64,000 nt of DNA, taken from assembly GCA_007844125.1 (NCBI GenBank), contig CM017558.1, positions 24,855,231 to 24,919,230 of the forward strand, written 5' to 3'. The notes beneath the pieces were generated by a model. The model was not told where the DNA came from. It worked only from the letters and a program-made list of their open reading frames with translations, and ran no database searches. Source of the stretch: Sinonovacula constricta. Lineage: Eukaryota; Mollusca; Bivalvia; Cardiida; Solecurtidae. Position numbers and translations under genes: made by a program. Positions 10,923-24,200 of this stretch are shown one piece after another. Position 1 is the first letter of the stretch. Each line of letters starts with the position of its first letter.

Positions 10923-13900
10923 ACACGCCACTGCTTTCAGTACCTTAATGCTTTCGTTTTCAGGGGGATTTCCCTAAAATCACATTTTCTAAAACCTTGC
11001 GCATAGTTCGGTTGCACACTGGGTAATTTTGTTTATATGGCAGAGGGATATGCTGGTTTTTGCTGAGATTCCGAGTACAGGTCAGAACACGTTTCTTCCT
11101 TATCAACCAGTTAATATTTATTTACTTCATTAATCTCTATCATACCCTCAAAATATGTGCGTACTGGTGGCTACTGTTCAAACGATCATCTATCTGGTTT
11201 CAATTTCAAAGTTAAAAGCATTGAACATAATGGAAATGTCAACACAACCATATCTGGCTACACAATGTACGGTTACTGTGCTGGGGGAGGCTATTAGGTG
11301 TGGGTCGATCTACCCATCTGGACACAGCTTCATGTTGCAATGGATTTAGGAAATGGATGGGAATAAGATTCTTGCTGACGTATGTCAGTTAGCTCAGGTG
11401 CATCAAGTGCGACATTTTTTGCGGCATTTCTTACGACATTCCTATGTAAAGTACGCAATTTGCCGTAAACGATCCTTCTACCTGTGTTCTCGCCGCATGC
11501 GCTTATTTTGGGGTCTTATCATATCTAGGGTTTCAGTGTTTTAGTACGGGATTGTTCGAAACTCACTAAAATGGTAAAACGTCCAGACATGTACAAGTAA
11601 CTCCTCGATCTCCTGGAGAGGGTTCTCGAAGGATGTTTATTAAATGATGTGAAAATCTTTTCCACAGAGAGTGTCACAAATGATTGAACCGCTGCTAAAT
11701 ATATAGATTCCCATGTTTTTATTTCAACGATGTTCTATGTTTTAAAAAACGTTGATAATTAATCACACACATTCCATTCTTATTTAAATTGCATATTTAC
11801 ATTTTAAGTAAAATACATACATACTGACATAATGAGAGCAATTTTGCAATATAACGAAAAATCAAAAGTCCAAAGCGAAAGCAGTAGAATTAAACACAAT
11901 GGCCGGTGGGACAACTGCGATATCCCCAAAGCGTTTAACACAAGCAGAAAATATAACTTCAACCGATGAGAGAAAATGCATCCCTATTGATAAGCCACAC
12001 TTGCCATCGTTATTCATTTGTTGTATTTCTTTAAATGAGCGCACATAACATTTCACCGAAAAGATGAAATTATGACAAGTATATAGCCAAATTAGGAAGA
12101 GTGTATAGTGTGGACATGTTTTACATGCCTTTGTTCACTTTTGTCACGTGAACAGTTGCCAGCAACACTGAAAATGTATTTATTGATATTATTCTATTTC
12201 ATAACTCGGCAAGAATATCAGTAAACAATGCAAACCTATATATAAAACAAGTGTTTGTTTTTCAATGTAAACTCTTGAATAGTTATTTTTAATTTGTTAA
12301 CGTAATAATTTTGCGCTATGGTTTCCGGATTTTATTTTGTTCCAAAAGACTGACTTTATGACATGTAAATTGCGATATTTGTTACAAAAATTAATGTCTA
12401 TAAAGCGATGTATACTTCTTTTGTTGCGTTTTATAGAGGTCAGCAAGCCTAATATACCGTTTTATTTAAAACAACACACAAAGGGCCAAAACATTTCAGG
12501 ATGATTATGTCTATATCCTGTTATTGAGGTGTTATATGTGAAGAGAGTCATACTTTATATAAAATGTTTTTTATGTGATAAATACAAAATATAACTATAA
12601 TTCGAACCACTTTTCTTTTAAAAGATGTGTTTATAGATAATCGACATCGCTTTGTATTCGTGTGCTATCATTTTGCCCACAATTCTGCATTATGTTGAGT
12701 TAAATGGAATTGCTAATATTGAAAACATTATCAAATCATGTTTATCCATATAGTTTGAATTAAATCGACATTTGTGTATTTAAGAAAGTATATCAGAACT
12801 CATAGAACATTTCAAGGAAAAACAGCATCATTCATTTCACCATGCCGCCTTATTTACTACACATTTCCGGTGGCAAACCATTTTCTTGATTTTTCTGACC
12901 CAAACAAGGCACATCGGTCGCTTCGTAGAACAAGGCGATCTACCTGTGTGGTTTTTTGTCACGTGATTAAGGGGTGGAGTAGATCTAATAATGTAATCTT
13001 ACATTTTGTAGAGACCAGTTGACTCAAATTTTAACGTGGATTTGAACGACAAAGTGCCAGAGAACGAGCCTACAACAGCTGCTTGACACAAATGGTAGGT
13101 GTATTTATTGTTGTTGATTTGTTGTTTTACTTGTATGTAACATTTCAAAAACTGAACCTTTGTCAGACGAGATGTAGCCCCTTCCATCTTAGAGAGGGAC
13201 CCTTGCTAGGCTAGGCACACAATGGTCAAAATATGGTCGCATTTTATATATGAAGATTGTTTTCAGATTGTTTTTTACTAATTAATAAAACGAATGCACA
13301 ATTTTTGCATTGTATAATTATGGTTATTTGACCCGAATTTTTCTTTATATTCCAATTCATAGTGTGTGTGTGTTTTTTTTTTCAAAAACATAACTATTGT
13401 GAAAATATGTCCAGAAACTGAATATAATAATCGTACATCTTAATGATGCTAATGTGTATTCTTTCAACAACTATGAAATGACCCTCCCGGTAAAAAATGT
13501 GCCAGACATTTGTTATACTAGAGATTTTATTGTATTGTTTTGGCGCTTATATTCTCGTACTAGTTACAGTTTACTTTACGAAGTGCGGGTTCAGCATCGT
13601 AATGGGAGGCTTTCTTTTTAAGCAAAATACCTTCACAAAATATTAACATTCTAGTTCATATCATATTCAGTTACGTTACACAAACTTAATGTTAGGCATA
13701 AATGTGTCTATTGATCAAAGTGCAAAATGTGTGGATTGCTGTGTAAAAATGTTTCAATCAGTAGCGTCGGGGAAGTTTTAAGTGTTGATTGGCCTGCAGC
13801 AGGGTGTAAAACTGGCGCCCCCCGTATTTTATTGGTATGCCTGACGGGCAGCATGTTAATTTGAGTACCAGAAGTTGTAAAAGAAGAAAAATGTTCGACT

Positions 13901-14377
13901 TAGTTTTCTGCATTGAAAGTGATAAATATATTTGTTATACATTTCAATGTTAAGTCATAAGTAATAAGATTAAAAAGAGGAAAATAAGAAATGTCAGAAA
14001 TGCATTATGTTTACAATATGATTTATTAGTTTCACTCTTCAGCTCATTAATTTTGACGTTTATCTATACACATGGAATGGTCAGAAACAGTCAGCAGAAT
14101 CATCGACTGGTTGATACGTAGGGGAAAAGTTTTCATTTGCATTTTCCTTAAATGAAAGACCAGAATGCCAGCGCTGTACGCATTAAATACACAAATCAAC
14201 CTACATTATATAAAATAGTCCCATATTAGTTCACCTACGTGTAAGTATTACAGAGTCAAGCGTGAATTGATTTTTAAAATTTCATAACGCTTAACGAAAT
14301 ATTCAACATTTTCCTGACAACTGTCTAACAGTCTAACATACAGCTGGCCATCGCGTGTAAAATTCCGGTGTCCGAGA
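10923..14377. other. gene-free AT-rich DNA
   Basis: No coding similarity or RNA gene was recognised. An ATG followed directly by GTAGGTG at 13092 could be a start-codon-only exon, but nothing else supports it. Confidence 0.5.
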
Positions 14378-14556
14378 CCGTATTCATAAACTATCTTAGC
14401 TATTCTTTCATACTTCAACTAAGAAATGTTATTAAATGTTGAAACATTAATTCAAAGTTCATTTATAAACCATTAAAAATGTCTAAGAGTTTTTTGAGAG
14501 AATCTAAGAAAATTTTGTTTAGGGAAGAAAATAGCTAAGATTCTATATGAATACGG
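14378..14556. mobile_element. MITE-like element with long terminal inverted repeats
   Basis: The left end CCGTATTCATA plus CTTAGCTATT is repeated in inverse at the right end (AATAGCTAAG, then TATGAATACGG). The arms are about 30 bp with a few mismatches and enclose about 120 bp of non-coding DNA. No clear target duplication was identified. Size and structure fit a miniature inverted-repeat element. Confidence 0.65.
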
Positions 14557-16829
14557 CGCATTTTTGCCACAGACATGAGAAAGGGTAACTTATCACATCC
14601 CACGGTTAACGAGAGCGAGATTAGCCGCTTACCCTAACTTCCAGACTGACGAAGAATTGAAATGGGGACACCAAAGATTGAACTTTCGTGACATTTACTA
14701 CTTGCGGTCATTCTTCATACCTGAATTTAAGTATGGAAAAGTACAGTGAGTGTCCAGAAACGTCTGTGCAAGAGAATTGACGCGTCACTTCTGTCTAGGC
14801 ATGCTTAAATTGTTTAGATTGATATTATGATCTACTTAAACAAGAATTTTAAGTGAGGCTATTGTGCATTGTCAATATGCTTGAAGAGAACTGCGCATGT
14901 CGCCCAGTCACTCAAGTTAAATGGCGAAAGAAAGATTGCAAAGTATTTTTAGAACGAGTGAATTGACCCGGTATATATTATTTACGAGTCTAATATACTT
15001 GTGACAAACGCGTGGCGCCCAGTTGTTCCCTGCTAAGGTAGAGATGTATATATTCCTAGTGTCTAAGGCCCTTTCATCGAAGGTGGTACTATGAACTTAC
15101 CGATGTTCTCGGTCATGCTTCATTGTTGCTAAACCGTTATGTAGCTCATATTCATTTGCAGAACTTTAGGTTGTCAATTTTAAATTAGTAGTAAAATAGG
15201 TAAAATGGATAATTTTAAACAATGTGTTGAATATAAACATTAGACTCTACGGTTAAAATCAAATTGTTCAGTTAAAAAGGTACTCAAACTTCCGGGTGTT
15301 ATTCAAAAATAATACGCGTGCAGCAATAGCAGTAAACAATTGGAGTTGTTTCTCTTGCAGTAACAAATTTGTTGGGTAGTTAGAAGTTGCTCCCATTATC
15401 GATATCTAATATATTTCCATTAGCTGACGAAATGCTATATAATGTTATATCTGTTCTAGAAGGCGCATGAAAGCAAGCATATACAAGCATCTTACTAGAG
15501 GTTATGTATGTGATGCGCACAATACTTTACAATAATTAGAACACAGAAATGCACAAAGAAGCATTCAATCATTCATATATGTTAAATGATTTTCGAATAT
15601 AGCATAACTGAACTGATGAAAAAAATCACCTAATAAAAGCCAACGTCTAGCACTATATTGTAGAAAGAAATAATGTTTCTGTATTTATCAAAATGTTAAG
15701 CGATGCACAACATGTGTGTTATATTTGTAGCGATAGGTTGATGATCTTTTTGCTCTACTTTGTATTACATTTAAGAATTCTTGCATTAACTTATACCAAA
15801 GCGCAGGATTAACTTTCTTGATAAAATCTTAAGCTACCTTCCGTCCCTACATAAACCGATCATAATAAATTTATTTGTGCAATTGTCTGTTTCATTGTAG
15901 TGTAGTCTTTTTTTCCCTTTTATATATCATGTTAAACTTTTAGCGTTATGCTAATTCAATTTGTATAATCATAGCCCTGTTTGGGCTATGTAACTTTAAC
16001 CAAGTAAGCGATTATATGCAACAAATAGCTAATTGAAATGGTAAATAGATAGCAAAACGCATTGGAAAGAAAGCAACACCTCAGCTGAAAAACAACCAGA
16101 TAGATAATTTCGACTCAAGCCCATGAGGAAAAGTACATACATTATCTTACCAATTAAGACTATTTCTGGTCAGAAAACCATGTTACATTGTACAATGAAA
16201 GATGAAGAGGGCTGGTAAGGGAAGGTTATGGAGAGTGGGGAGAGAGAACACACTGTTTTGTTATAGGTCTATCTTTATGGCAGTAAAAAGAGCGTCATGT
16301 GTGAGATTCGGATGTTAGGGTTCTGTCGTCCATAGCTGAAATATAGGGCAAGCAAATGACATTTGTAATAACAATAGATCTTATTACAAAACAAACAAGG
16401 TCAGCACCTAATCTGAGTAACGTCTGCATAAAGGGACTTGAAGTAAATGAGTAACATCAATAAAGGTATTATGTAAGCACTTTTACAGATAAACAGGTGC
16501 GTATTTATGTAAAAAAGTATATGTAATTTAGTCAGTGGTGATAAATTGTTGTGTGACAGTATTATAATCCAATGAGCAGTGAAAATAATAAAATGAGAGT
16601 GAAAACACGGATAAAAAGAGAAACAGCAGCAATATACAATGGGAGACACCGAAGAATAACGTTGCGTGTTCAAAGATTAGGAATAAACATGTTTTTTAAC
16701 ATATCATGCATCTGTGTGTAGTTGCTTCTGGGTTGATTTACGATCTTTTTAGAGGGATACTTAAGGCAGAGTGTGTGGGTTTTTATGTGGTGATCCGTGC
16801 GTCGGTACAAGCAATTAAAGCTTTAGTCA
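14557..16829. other. gene-free AT-rich DNA
   Basis: No coding similarity was seen. A small perfect hairpin (CATAGCCC / GGGCTATG, 5-nt loop) lies at 15970-15990. Confidence 0.5.
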
Positions 16830-17120
16830 CACATCTTGATCGGTGACTTCTCGACAATCGAGTGACGTTGTTGGAAATACCAGTTGACTTTTGGCAGGAG
16901 TGTCGCGTGGATAGCCGGATTTTACGATACGCGCAGCGACATTCTTCCTATAGCACAGGGGCATTATGAGGTGCCCGGGGAACATATATAATAATCGACG
17001 AGTCTCGGCGTTGACTGTACCTTTGTTAGGAAGCCATACCATGTTGGTAACCGGCCGGGCTGAACCCACGACCTCCCGATGCAAGCCAACGCTTACCACT
17101 GAGATGGGCCGGTCGAGTGT
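16830..17120 (-). repeat. tRNA-derived SINE (type 1)
   Basis: On the minus strand from about 17115, an A-box-like TCAGTGGTAAGCG lies about 35 nt before a B-box-like GTGGGTTCAGCCC, inside a GC-rich head flanked by GGCCGG. This is the layout of a tRNA-derived RNA polymerase III promoter. The remaining 200 bp to about 16830 is a non-tRNA body that is GC-richer than the surroundings. Ends are approximate. Confidence 0.6.
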
Positions 17121-18042
17121 CTGCTTGGGTCATTTGTATCACCCAGAGCAATTTAATTTCGATAAAGTACTGGGGGGAACTCACGGTGATGCGAAGTAGG
17201 TCTCTTTAAGCGAGGTTCAGTGGGACAAACTCTTTTACATCTTTGGTGTTCATAAAGTTTGAAATGCAGGCACCATTTGCCCGTCGATAAAAGGTTTCAA
17301 GCTTGTGCACGTGGGGTGTAAACGGACATGGAGAGATTTAAAGATAATATCTACGCTAGTCCACAAGTTTCAACTACGATAGTCTACAAGTTTTAAGAAA
17401 AACTCTTTGTTCGGCGATTCAGAGATGCAAGCAAATATTAGATTGTTTCTGCGGCTTCTTGACCCCAAATCAAGCGACTTGTTTTCAAGAACGGGGAGAC
17501 GTTCTTCAATTGTATCTACTTTACATCATTGGTCTATGTGTATGAAAAGTGATGCACTTTTAAATGTAGGTTTCAACACTACATAATGTTTATAATACCA
17601 AAGTCAGGTTTTGAAAAATCCGAGATACTATCAATGCTACCAGAGCTGACTTTGACTCGATTGCTGTTGCTCTTGCTGTTTGAAGTAATACTCCATTCAC
17701 AATTGGTGGCATTTGATGTAGTTAACAACTGTCGATCTTGATTGCTATATTAGTTAGAACACTGATTTCCTGTAGTTACATCAGTCGCTTCCTGTACCGA
17801 AATTCCCGTACAAAAATATTCTTTCACAGTTTAAAAAAGAAAGAATAGAAATTAGTTCTCTGATCAATAAAATCAAACATTTGTGTTCATTTAAAACAAA
17901 AAAATATTTTACAAGTTGGATAACAGGAAACAAAACAAAACTCGATCGTATTACGAAGTCAACCAGCCACTGGCTTTGCTAGACCTCGATCTAATTATAG
18001 TTAAATTAGTCATACGCAAAACGTCGAATCAGCTTGATGTTT
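17121..18042. other. gene-free DNA
   Basis: No coding or RNA feature was recognised. Confidence 0.5.
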
Positions 18043-18352
18043 ATTGGGTTTATCGTCCCACCAACAGTATTTCAGTTATCTGGAGACGATGTCCACTTGA
18101 AGCAGATATAGTGCTGCCTTCACTGTGTATAGCATGCCGTGAACAACCATCATGATACCACACCCAGTCACATTATCCTGATACCGGGCCAACCAGTCGT
18201 GGAACTACCCTTATATTTGCTTCAGCGTTAGCAAGGGAGCTATACCTCTACCATTTTTAACGACTTTGGTATGTCGCGGCCCGGGATCGAACCCGGGGCC
18301 TCCCGTAGCTGGAGCCGACGCTCTACCGATTGCGCTACCAGGTCCGGTCGAA
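18043..18352 (-). repeat. tRNA-derived SINE (type 2), copy 1
   Basis: Read on the minus strand, the head has an A box (TAGCGCAATCGGTAGAGCG) and a B box (GGGTTCGATCCC) with an intact T-arm-like stem, followed by a body of about 240 bp. The body is shared with 54811-55098, and its 3' end is shared with 22783-22835. The acceptor stem does not pair, so this is a SINE head and not a tRNA gene. Confidence 0.8.
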
Positions 18353-21019
18353 TCAGCTTAATTGGACAAATTCCACGTAGTTAGGTGCTGTCTTTGTTTT
18401 TCATGTTTATCACCTAGTTCTAAGTAATGCGATGTTTAAGTTATTTTATGTGAGAACGTGTGCTAATCCATGCTTCAGTGTAGTTCACAAACCGTTTGCT
18501 TTATAGACAAATGCCATGTCCACGTCGAAAAAAAAAACAATAACTTTTGGCTCAAAATATAAATATAAATTCTATAAATCCCACTGTTTGTAAAATCAAT
18601 GGAGACGGACATTGAATACATTTTCTCATTGATTCTTCCTATTGTTTGTTGATTTATTTAATCAGCGTGTGCGCGATTCTGCATATCCCGTCTTTGGACA
18701 ACATTACAGAAGTATGGATGCTAACTCTAGTTAGAAAAAGATAAAACACAGTTGTTAATTCCATGCAATTCCCTTCATTAGAATTTCTACATGCACAATT
18801 TTGAATAAATGTACACTATATTACAATTCGTTTGTTATGCAATGCATCAATTCAAAATCAACTCGTTTGACGAATGTTTTGAGATGTTTCAAGTGTTGGC
18901 ATGCTTAAAGTTTTCAAGTAATTAAAGAATTGATTTTTTTTTCATTACGTTGTGCATGCGATATACCAAGCAATAATTTAATGCCAAAATATTTTCGCCG
19001 AACAATGCAGTTGGTACAAAACCTTTAAAACAAGACATATAGGGCAGACAATACGGTCAAAATAACAGCGATTAAACCCACATTGGGTCCGACCGTTTAT
19101 CAAAATGAAATATTAAGCGCAAGTTGAAACTCTTCAAAATCAAAGGTCGTTTTAAAATTTGAATGTAGACGTTGTTTCGGCCGCAATGTATAAAACTTTT
19201 GTTTGTTTTTATAGTTTTCTTATTTTTTTGTCTTTTTCTTCCAGTCACAGATTTGTTCTTACTTTTACATTTGGCTTGCATGTTAATACCGTTGTCCTGT
19301 GCCTTTTCAATTTTTTGTTGCAATATGTTGCAATGCTCATAGGTCATATATATACATACAATTTCTAATCGACTAATTAGCTCTTGTATAAACCACAGAT
19401 AATTTAAGTATGTTTTGGATTAGTTTATACAACGTGCTTGACAGTGAGATTATGGCTTTAGAGTGACCAATATTTGCATACAGTTAATCGCATACACCGC
19501 CCACCAAGCGCTTTCAGCGTTTTGATTTACCTTGTTAATGGATATTTACAATCGAAGCTTTTCTTGATAAAACCACAAAATACATATTTTGTCATGTTTA
19601 GGTCTTCATGTAGATTTATCTAATTATTATCTGAAACATGTGTGTTGACAATGAGCAGGTACTTAAATGCACGCAAAGGAAAATTAAACCAATTAAATAT
19701 TACCATTGTTAAAAAGTTAAAGCCAAAAGTGTTTAACGAAAGCTTCTTTCATAATTAGGCGTCATTACCTCTACGCATTTGTTACAAATCAATTTATAGG
19801 AGAAAGGTATACAACTCTCTAGCAGTTAGATACCTGTAGACAATATCACCTGTACACACTTTTTGTAAACTATGCAATACACATTCTGGCAAAGCATTTC
19901 CTTCTTCGGCGCCGTATGACGTAGCAAGTGTTAGTGTGCCGTAAAACCCAACAAACAAAGCATTTCCAACTTCGAGTTATACACAAATAGTGTATGTTCG
20001 TGTAGGACATTGTTTATTCGAATAATGGCAAAGGGACATTTTTTTAATATGTCTTCTAATTTCTTTGTTAAGGTCATGCTATTTTTGTGAATATTATTAT
20101 ATATAATATATTGAAATTGAAAACGAGAGGCAAAAGAAGCCATATACATAGAAGTTGATAGCCAGGTAAACATATTTCTTTTTCGACATTATTAATACAC
20201 ATCACTAACACGATTTTACCATAATTGCGGATTTTTTTCATAAACTATGTACGTATTCCATTTGGTCTTGTTCATTTCGTCTGGTCAGATTTTGGTATTA
20301 GTCCCAATCAGTACACTTTGTTTAAACTGATTGCAGGCAAATGTCTACGAGATATTATTACTTAATGATAATTAAAAAAGAAAGTTATTGCTTTACATGT
20401 ATTTTATAAGCTTAAAGTTCGTAATAAGCTATTCCATGAACAATAAGGCATTTCTCTACAACTAAACATTTTATTACAGTAATATTAGCTTATATGTACT
20501 TTTATTGAATTGCAAATACTTTCTCTATAACTATTTAGTGCTATTCTTTTCTGTTAGCAGTCTTTTGTTACATGTATAAATATATAGCAAATCATACTAA
20601 ATAAAAAGATACTTAAAAGCTAACATCACAGTGTTATCGTGTGGTACCATAAATGATGAATTAGAATAACATTACATGTATATAACACATTCGTGCCTGT
20701 TATTCATACATTTTCTAAAACTATCAGCATTGAGCAATTATATCAAGGTTTGCTAATAATTTTCATAAACAAGCAAAATGCAAATCTAACTTCATTTTAA
20801 GTATGTTACATGATACATTTATGCTAAACATGATATTTTGTGTGATCAATTATAATGTTTGTTCATAAGATAAATGAAGTACATGTATTGTGTATTTACA
20901 TAATGACTATTATATTTGAAAAGATCTGTTTGTTTAAAAGGTTCTTTAGTTCAAAGTTAATACATATTCACAGTTGTATCGTTGCTGTGGTATTTTCCAA
21001 AAGTAACATTTATTTTTTA
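18353..21019. other. gene-free AT-rich DNA upstream of HSPA12-like gene 1
   Basis: No coding similarity was seen apart from an R1 repeat fragment listed separately. The untranslated or first coding exon of gene 1 may lie here but could not be identified. Confidence 0.5.
19190..19360 (+). repeat. R1 repeat, copy 2 (3' half only)
   Basis: The stretch CACAGATTTGTTCTTACTTT through TTGCAATGCTCATAGG matches the second half of the R1 copies at 26488 and 30872. The CAGTCGG / GGCGGTAAC front half is absent. Confidence 0.65.
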
Positions 21020-21200
21020 TCACGAGAGGGTTCTGTAAACCCAATTCAGGTACTCAAGTCAGCCATTTTACCGACTGACCGTTCATTGGCGGTAACGGAC
21101 GGATTGCCTCTATTTTATGTAATGTCTCGTCACGGTTTCGTCTTACTTTTACGTTTGACTGGCCGGTGAATGGCTTGTTGCAATACTCCTAGAACCATGT
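21020..21200 (+). repeat. R1 repeat, copy 3
   Basis: Diverged copy with the GACTGACCGTTC...GGCGGTAACGG core and the TTGCAATACTC end. It lies 50 bp upstream of the first recognised exon of HSPA12-like gene 1. Confidence 0.6.
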
Positions 21201-21250
21201 CCTGTTATTTATGAAAAACTAAATTGTCTTGGTCACATTGTGTTTCGCAG

Positions 21251-24200
21251 GAAGGCCCTAGTAAGAGACTGGTTACGGCAGCAATCGACTTTGGCACAAC
21301 CTACACTAGCTGGGCCTTTTCATTTAAGCACAGTTTTGAAAAGGATCCTGCCAAAATCGAAACCAAGCAGTGGCCTGGTGGCGGGACCATATCACTGAAA
21401 GGTAATTGCGTTTCTTTTGAAAATGAAAGCGTATTTTATTTTATACGAATGACATAATTTAGCACATACAAAGTTTTTTGTTTCTGGTTTGAAAACGATT
21501 CTCATCCATAAATGCGAGATGACACCTTATGCCTTACTATCAATGGATTGGAATCAATAGATAGTTTTCATGTGATGTCATTGACACTGATAAGACAGTT
21601 TAGGGCAGCCATCTTTGTGGGCAGAAGCTAATGCAGGCCGAAATCGGAAAATATGTACTGTATTAAACTCATCACTGTGTTTTTATTTTTCATTCTATTT
21701 TACTGAATTTTATATAAAATTTTACAGCTTTGATAAAATATTTTAAATATCAAAACTATACTTTGATAGTTTAAAAGGTTAAAGAAATACAACCAAAAAT
21801 GATACACTGTTCATTTTGTTTTAAGTATGAGCCAATAGTTTTATTTATTTCTGTTTATTTATTCTGTGTGCATTAATCAATTGTAAAAATATTGTATTCC
21901 AAAAATATGAATTTCAAGAGCTTTCCAATGGTGTTTAGCTTTTAAATTTCCGACCACAAATGAAGAAATCACAAGAAAATAAAATTTACCCTTCTATACA
22001 ATTCATATGAAAATCCCTTGAAGTTACCATCAAAGATGGCTGCCAAGATAAGGGATTTTCACTAATGCGGAAACTATCTATATACACGCATGTCAAGTTA
22101 ACTGGTCAAACTTTTGCTCACACCATGAGGACCACAGACTCAGCAAATGTTCCAGGCGTTCACAGTTCAACTACTTGTAAATATTGGGCTCTGTATGTAA
22201 ATTATCAGTGTTGTTTAATTACAATCAATAAAAAAAAAACTTTCTTACTTATATTTGACCAACATGCCCTACGTCTTATAAATATGGAAACACTCGCTAG
22301 TGTACCATTTATATTGCAGTAATATAAGATGGAAATCAATCAGTCGTTGCACATATGGATAACCGCAAATAGCAACAACGTTTATTACGAAGTTAAAATG
22401 TGCAATTAGATTAATCATACGAGATATATATTCGAATAAATGAACATGCTGAGCTCGTATATACAATAAAACATTAATGTGACTTTGATAAATATTTTTA
22501 CCTTATTCCATTTTCAACTAAGGATTTGGCGCCTTCCTATCGCCGCACGATCTTTTTTTCGGAAGTCTGTTTAGTTGCTCATCTATGACACTTTTTCTAC
22601 AAACGTCAGGACCTACCGTAGTTCTCATCCATCCGGATGGGAAGACACTGCATTCGTTCGGTTACGACGCAGAAGATAAGTATGTAGAGCTAACGGCAAG
22701 TGGCGATCATGAAGACTGGTTCTTCTTCCAACGCTTTAAGATGAATTTATTCACTGATAAGGTAATGGTGGGGTGTTTGTTTTGTTGGGTTAATGCCCTA
22801 ACTAACAGTATTTCAGTTATCTGGAGCAGTTGTAGTTGCGATTTTTGTAAAATAATGTGTACTCAAACGGTCAAGTAACTTATGTTTTCATTTTTAATTT
22901 CTATTACTGTAGATGTGTGTAATACATCGCATGTAAAGACACGTTGATTGGAACGAAGATAATAAAAAAATCGTGTGAAGTAATACCTCCCTTTTCCCTA
23001 ATTTAACAATATAATGAATAAACAATGACATTGCTAATACATATCTGTGTGAAAAGTGTCTACGTGAACTGTCACACTGTTATTTGTAAAATATTTGTAA
23101 AATATAAAATGTGTCCCTCAGTTTTGTATCAGTTAATTGCATTTGCCATTTGCAGGGTTTGGCTCGAGATCTTATGCTAGCAGATGCTTGTGGGAAAAAT
23201 CTGGCTGCCCTTATGGTGTTTGGCCTCAGCATACGTTTCATGAAAGATGACCTGATGAAAACGAGCCAGACCCGCGTCGCCGGTCTGAAAGACGCAGACA
23301 TCAACTGGGTGCTGACTGTGCCTGCCATCTGGACAGACGCCGCTAGACAATTCATGAGAGAGGCCGCCGAATGGGTGAGACACACTTGCAGCCAAAGATC
23401 GTCAAATTAATGATATATTAGCTAAATGTGTATTACTTTAAACAATACCGACGATCGAATTTAACACTGTTATTGATCTCACTTATGTGTAGACATATTA
23501 ACTGACGACTTAATATCAATTATAATTATCAATTAATATTTGTATAGAATTTATTTGTAATCTCCTGTATATTTCTTAGCTGTAATTTTGCATAAAAAGC
23601 AATCAATATGCACATCAACTTCTAAAGCTTTTGTGAAATTTAATTATTCCACTTTGAACTTAGCTGCCTTAGTAGACTAAGAAAATATGGATAAATTATT
23701 AGGGACATGTCCCTACCGACTTATTTCCCGGGACCCTATCATTGCGAGAACGCGTTTGCACACGTTGACTTGGTTTGCTATGACAGCTCCTTCAAAGGGA
23801 AAATGTATATATTTATCAGAAACATATCAATCGTTTTACATGATTTCAAGGTATTTGTGATTATATACCTTTTCTGTATTTAGAGCAAAATTAAAAGAGC
23901 GGATCCAGAGCGGTCCTGTGGTTGAAAACTATAGTTACATGAACAACCACACAAGCAAACAAACAAAACAAAGTAAGTTAAACTAATAAAACCCATGCAT
24001 TTATACATTACGTATAACTTACAATACGTAGCAATAAGTTTTAGACTGGCAAAACTATACCTAAAGCCGGTTTTTATCAATATCAGTGTATTTGTTTAAT
24101 TGTTTCCAGGAATTGGGCAATGTCAGGCTTGCTATACTGATTCGTCAATAGCCCACCTTCTTGGAAAATATGCATACACTGTATCCTATACCTACTTTTA

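Noticed and set aside
16401..16673. 90-codon minus-strand hydrophobic frame
   Set aside because: AT-rich low-complexity translation with no family or splice context.
18270..18352. Possible tRNA gene on the minus strand
   Set aside because: A and B boxes and the T arm are present, but the acceptor stem does not pair and a 240-bp body shared with 54811-55098 follows, so it is a SINE head.
23702..23713. Palindrome GGGACATGTCCC in intron 3 of gene 1 as a p53-type site
   Set aside because: A single 12-bp palindrome is expected by chance at this scale and has no second half-site.
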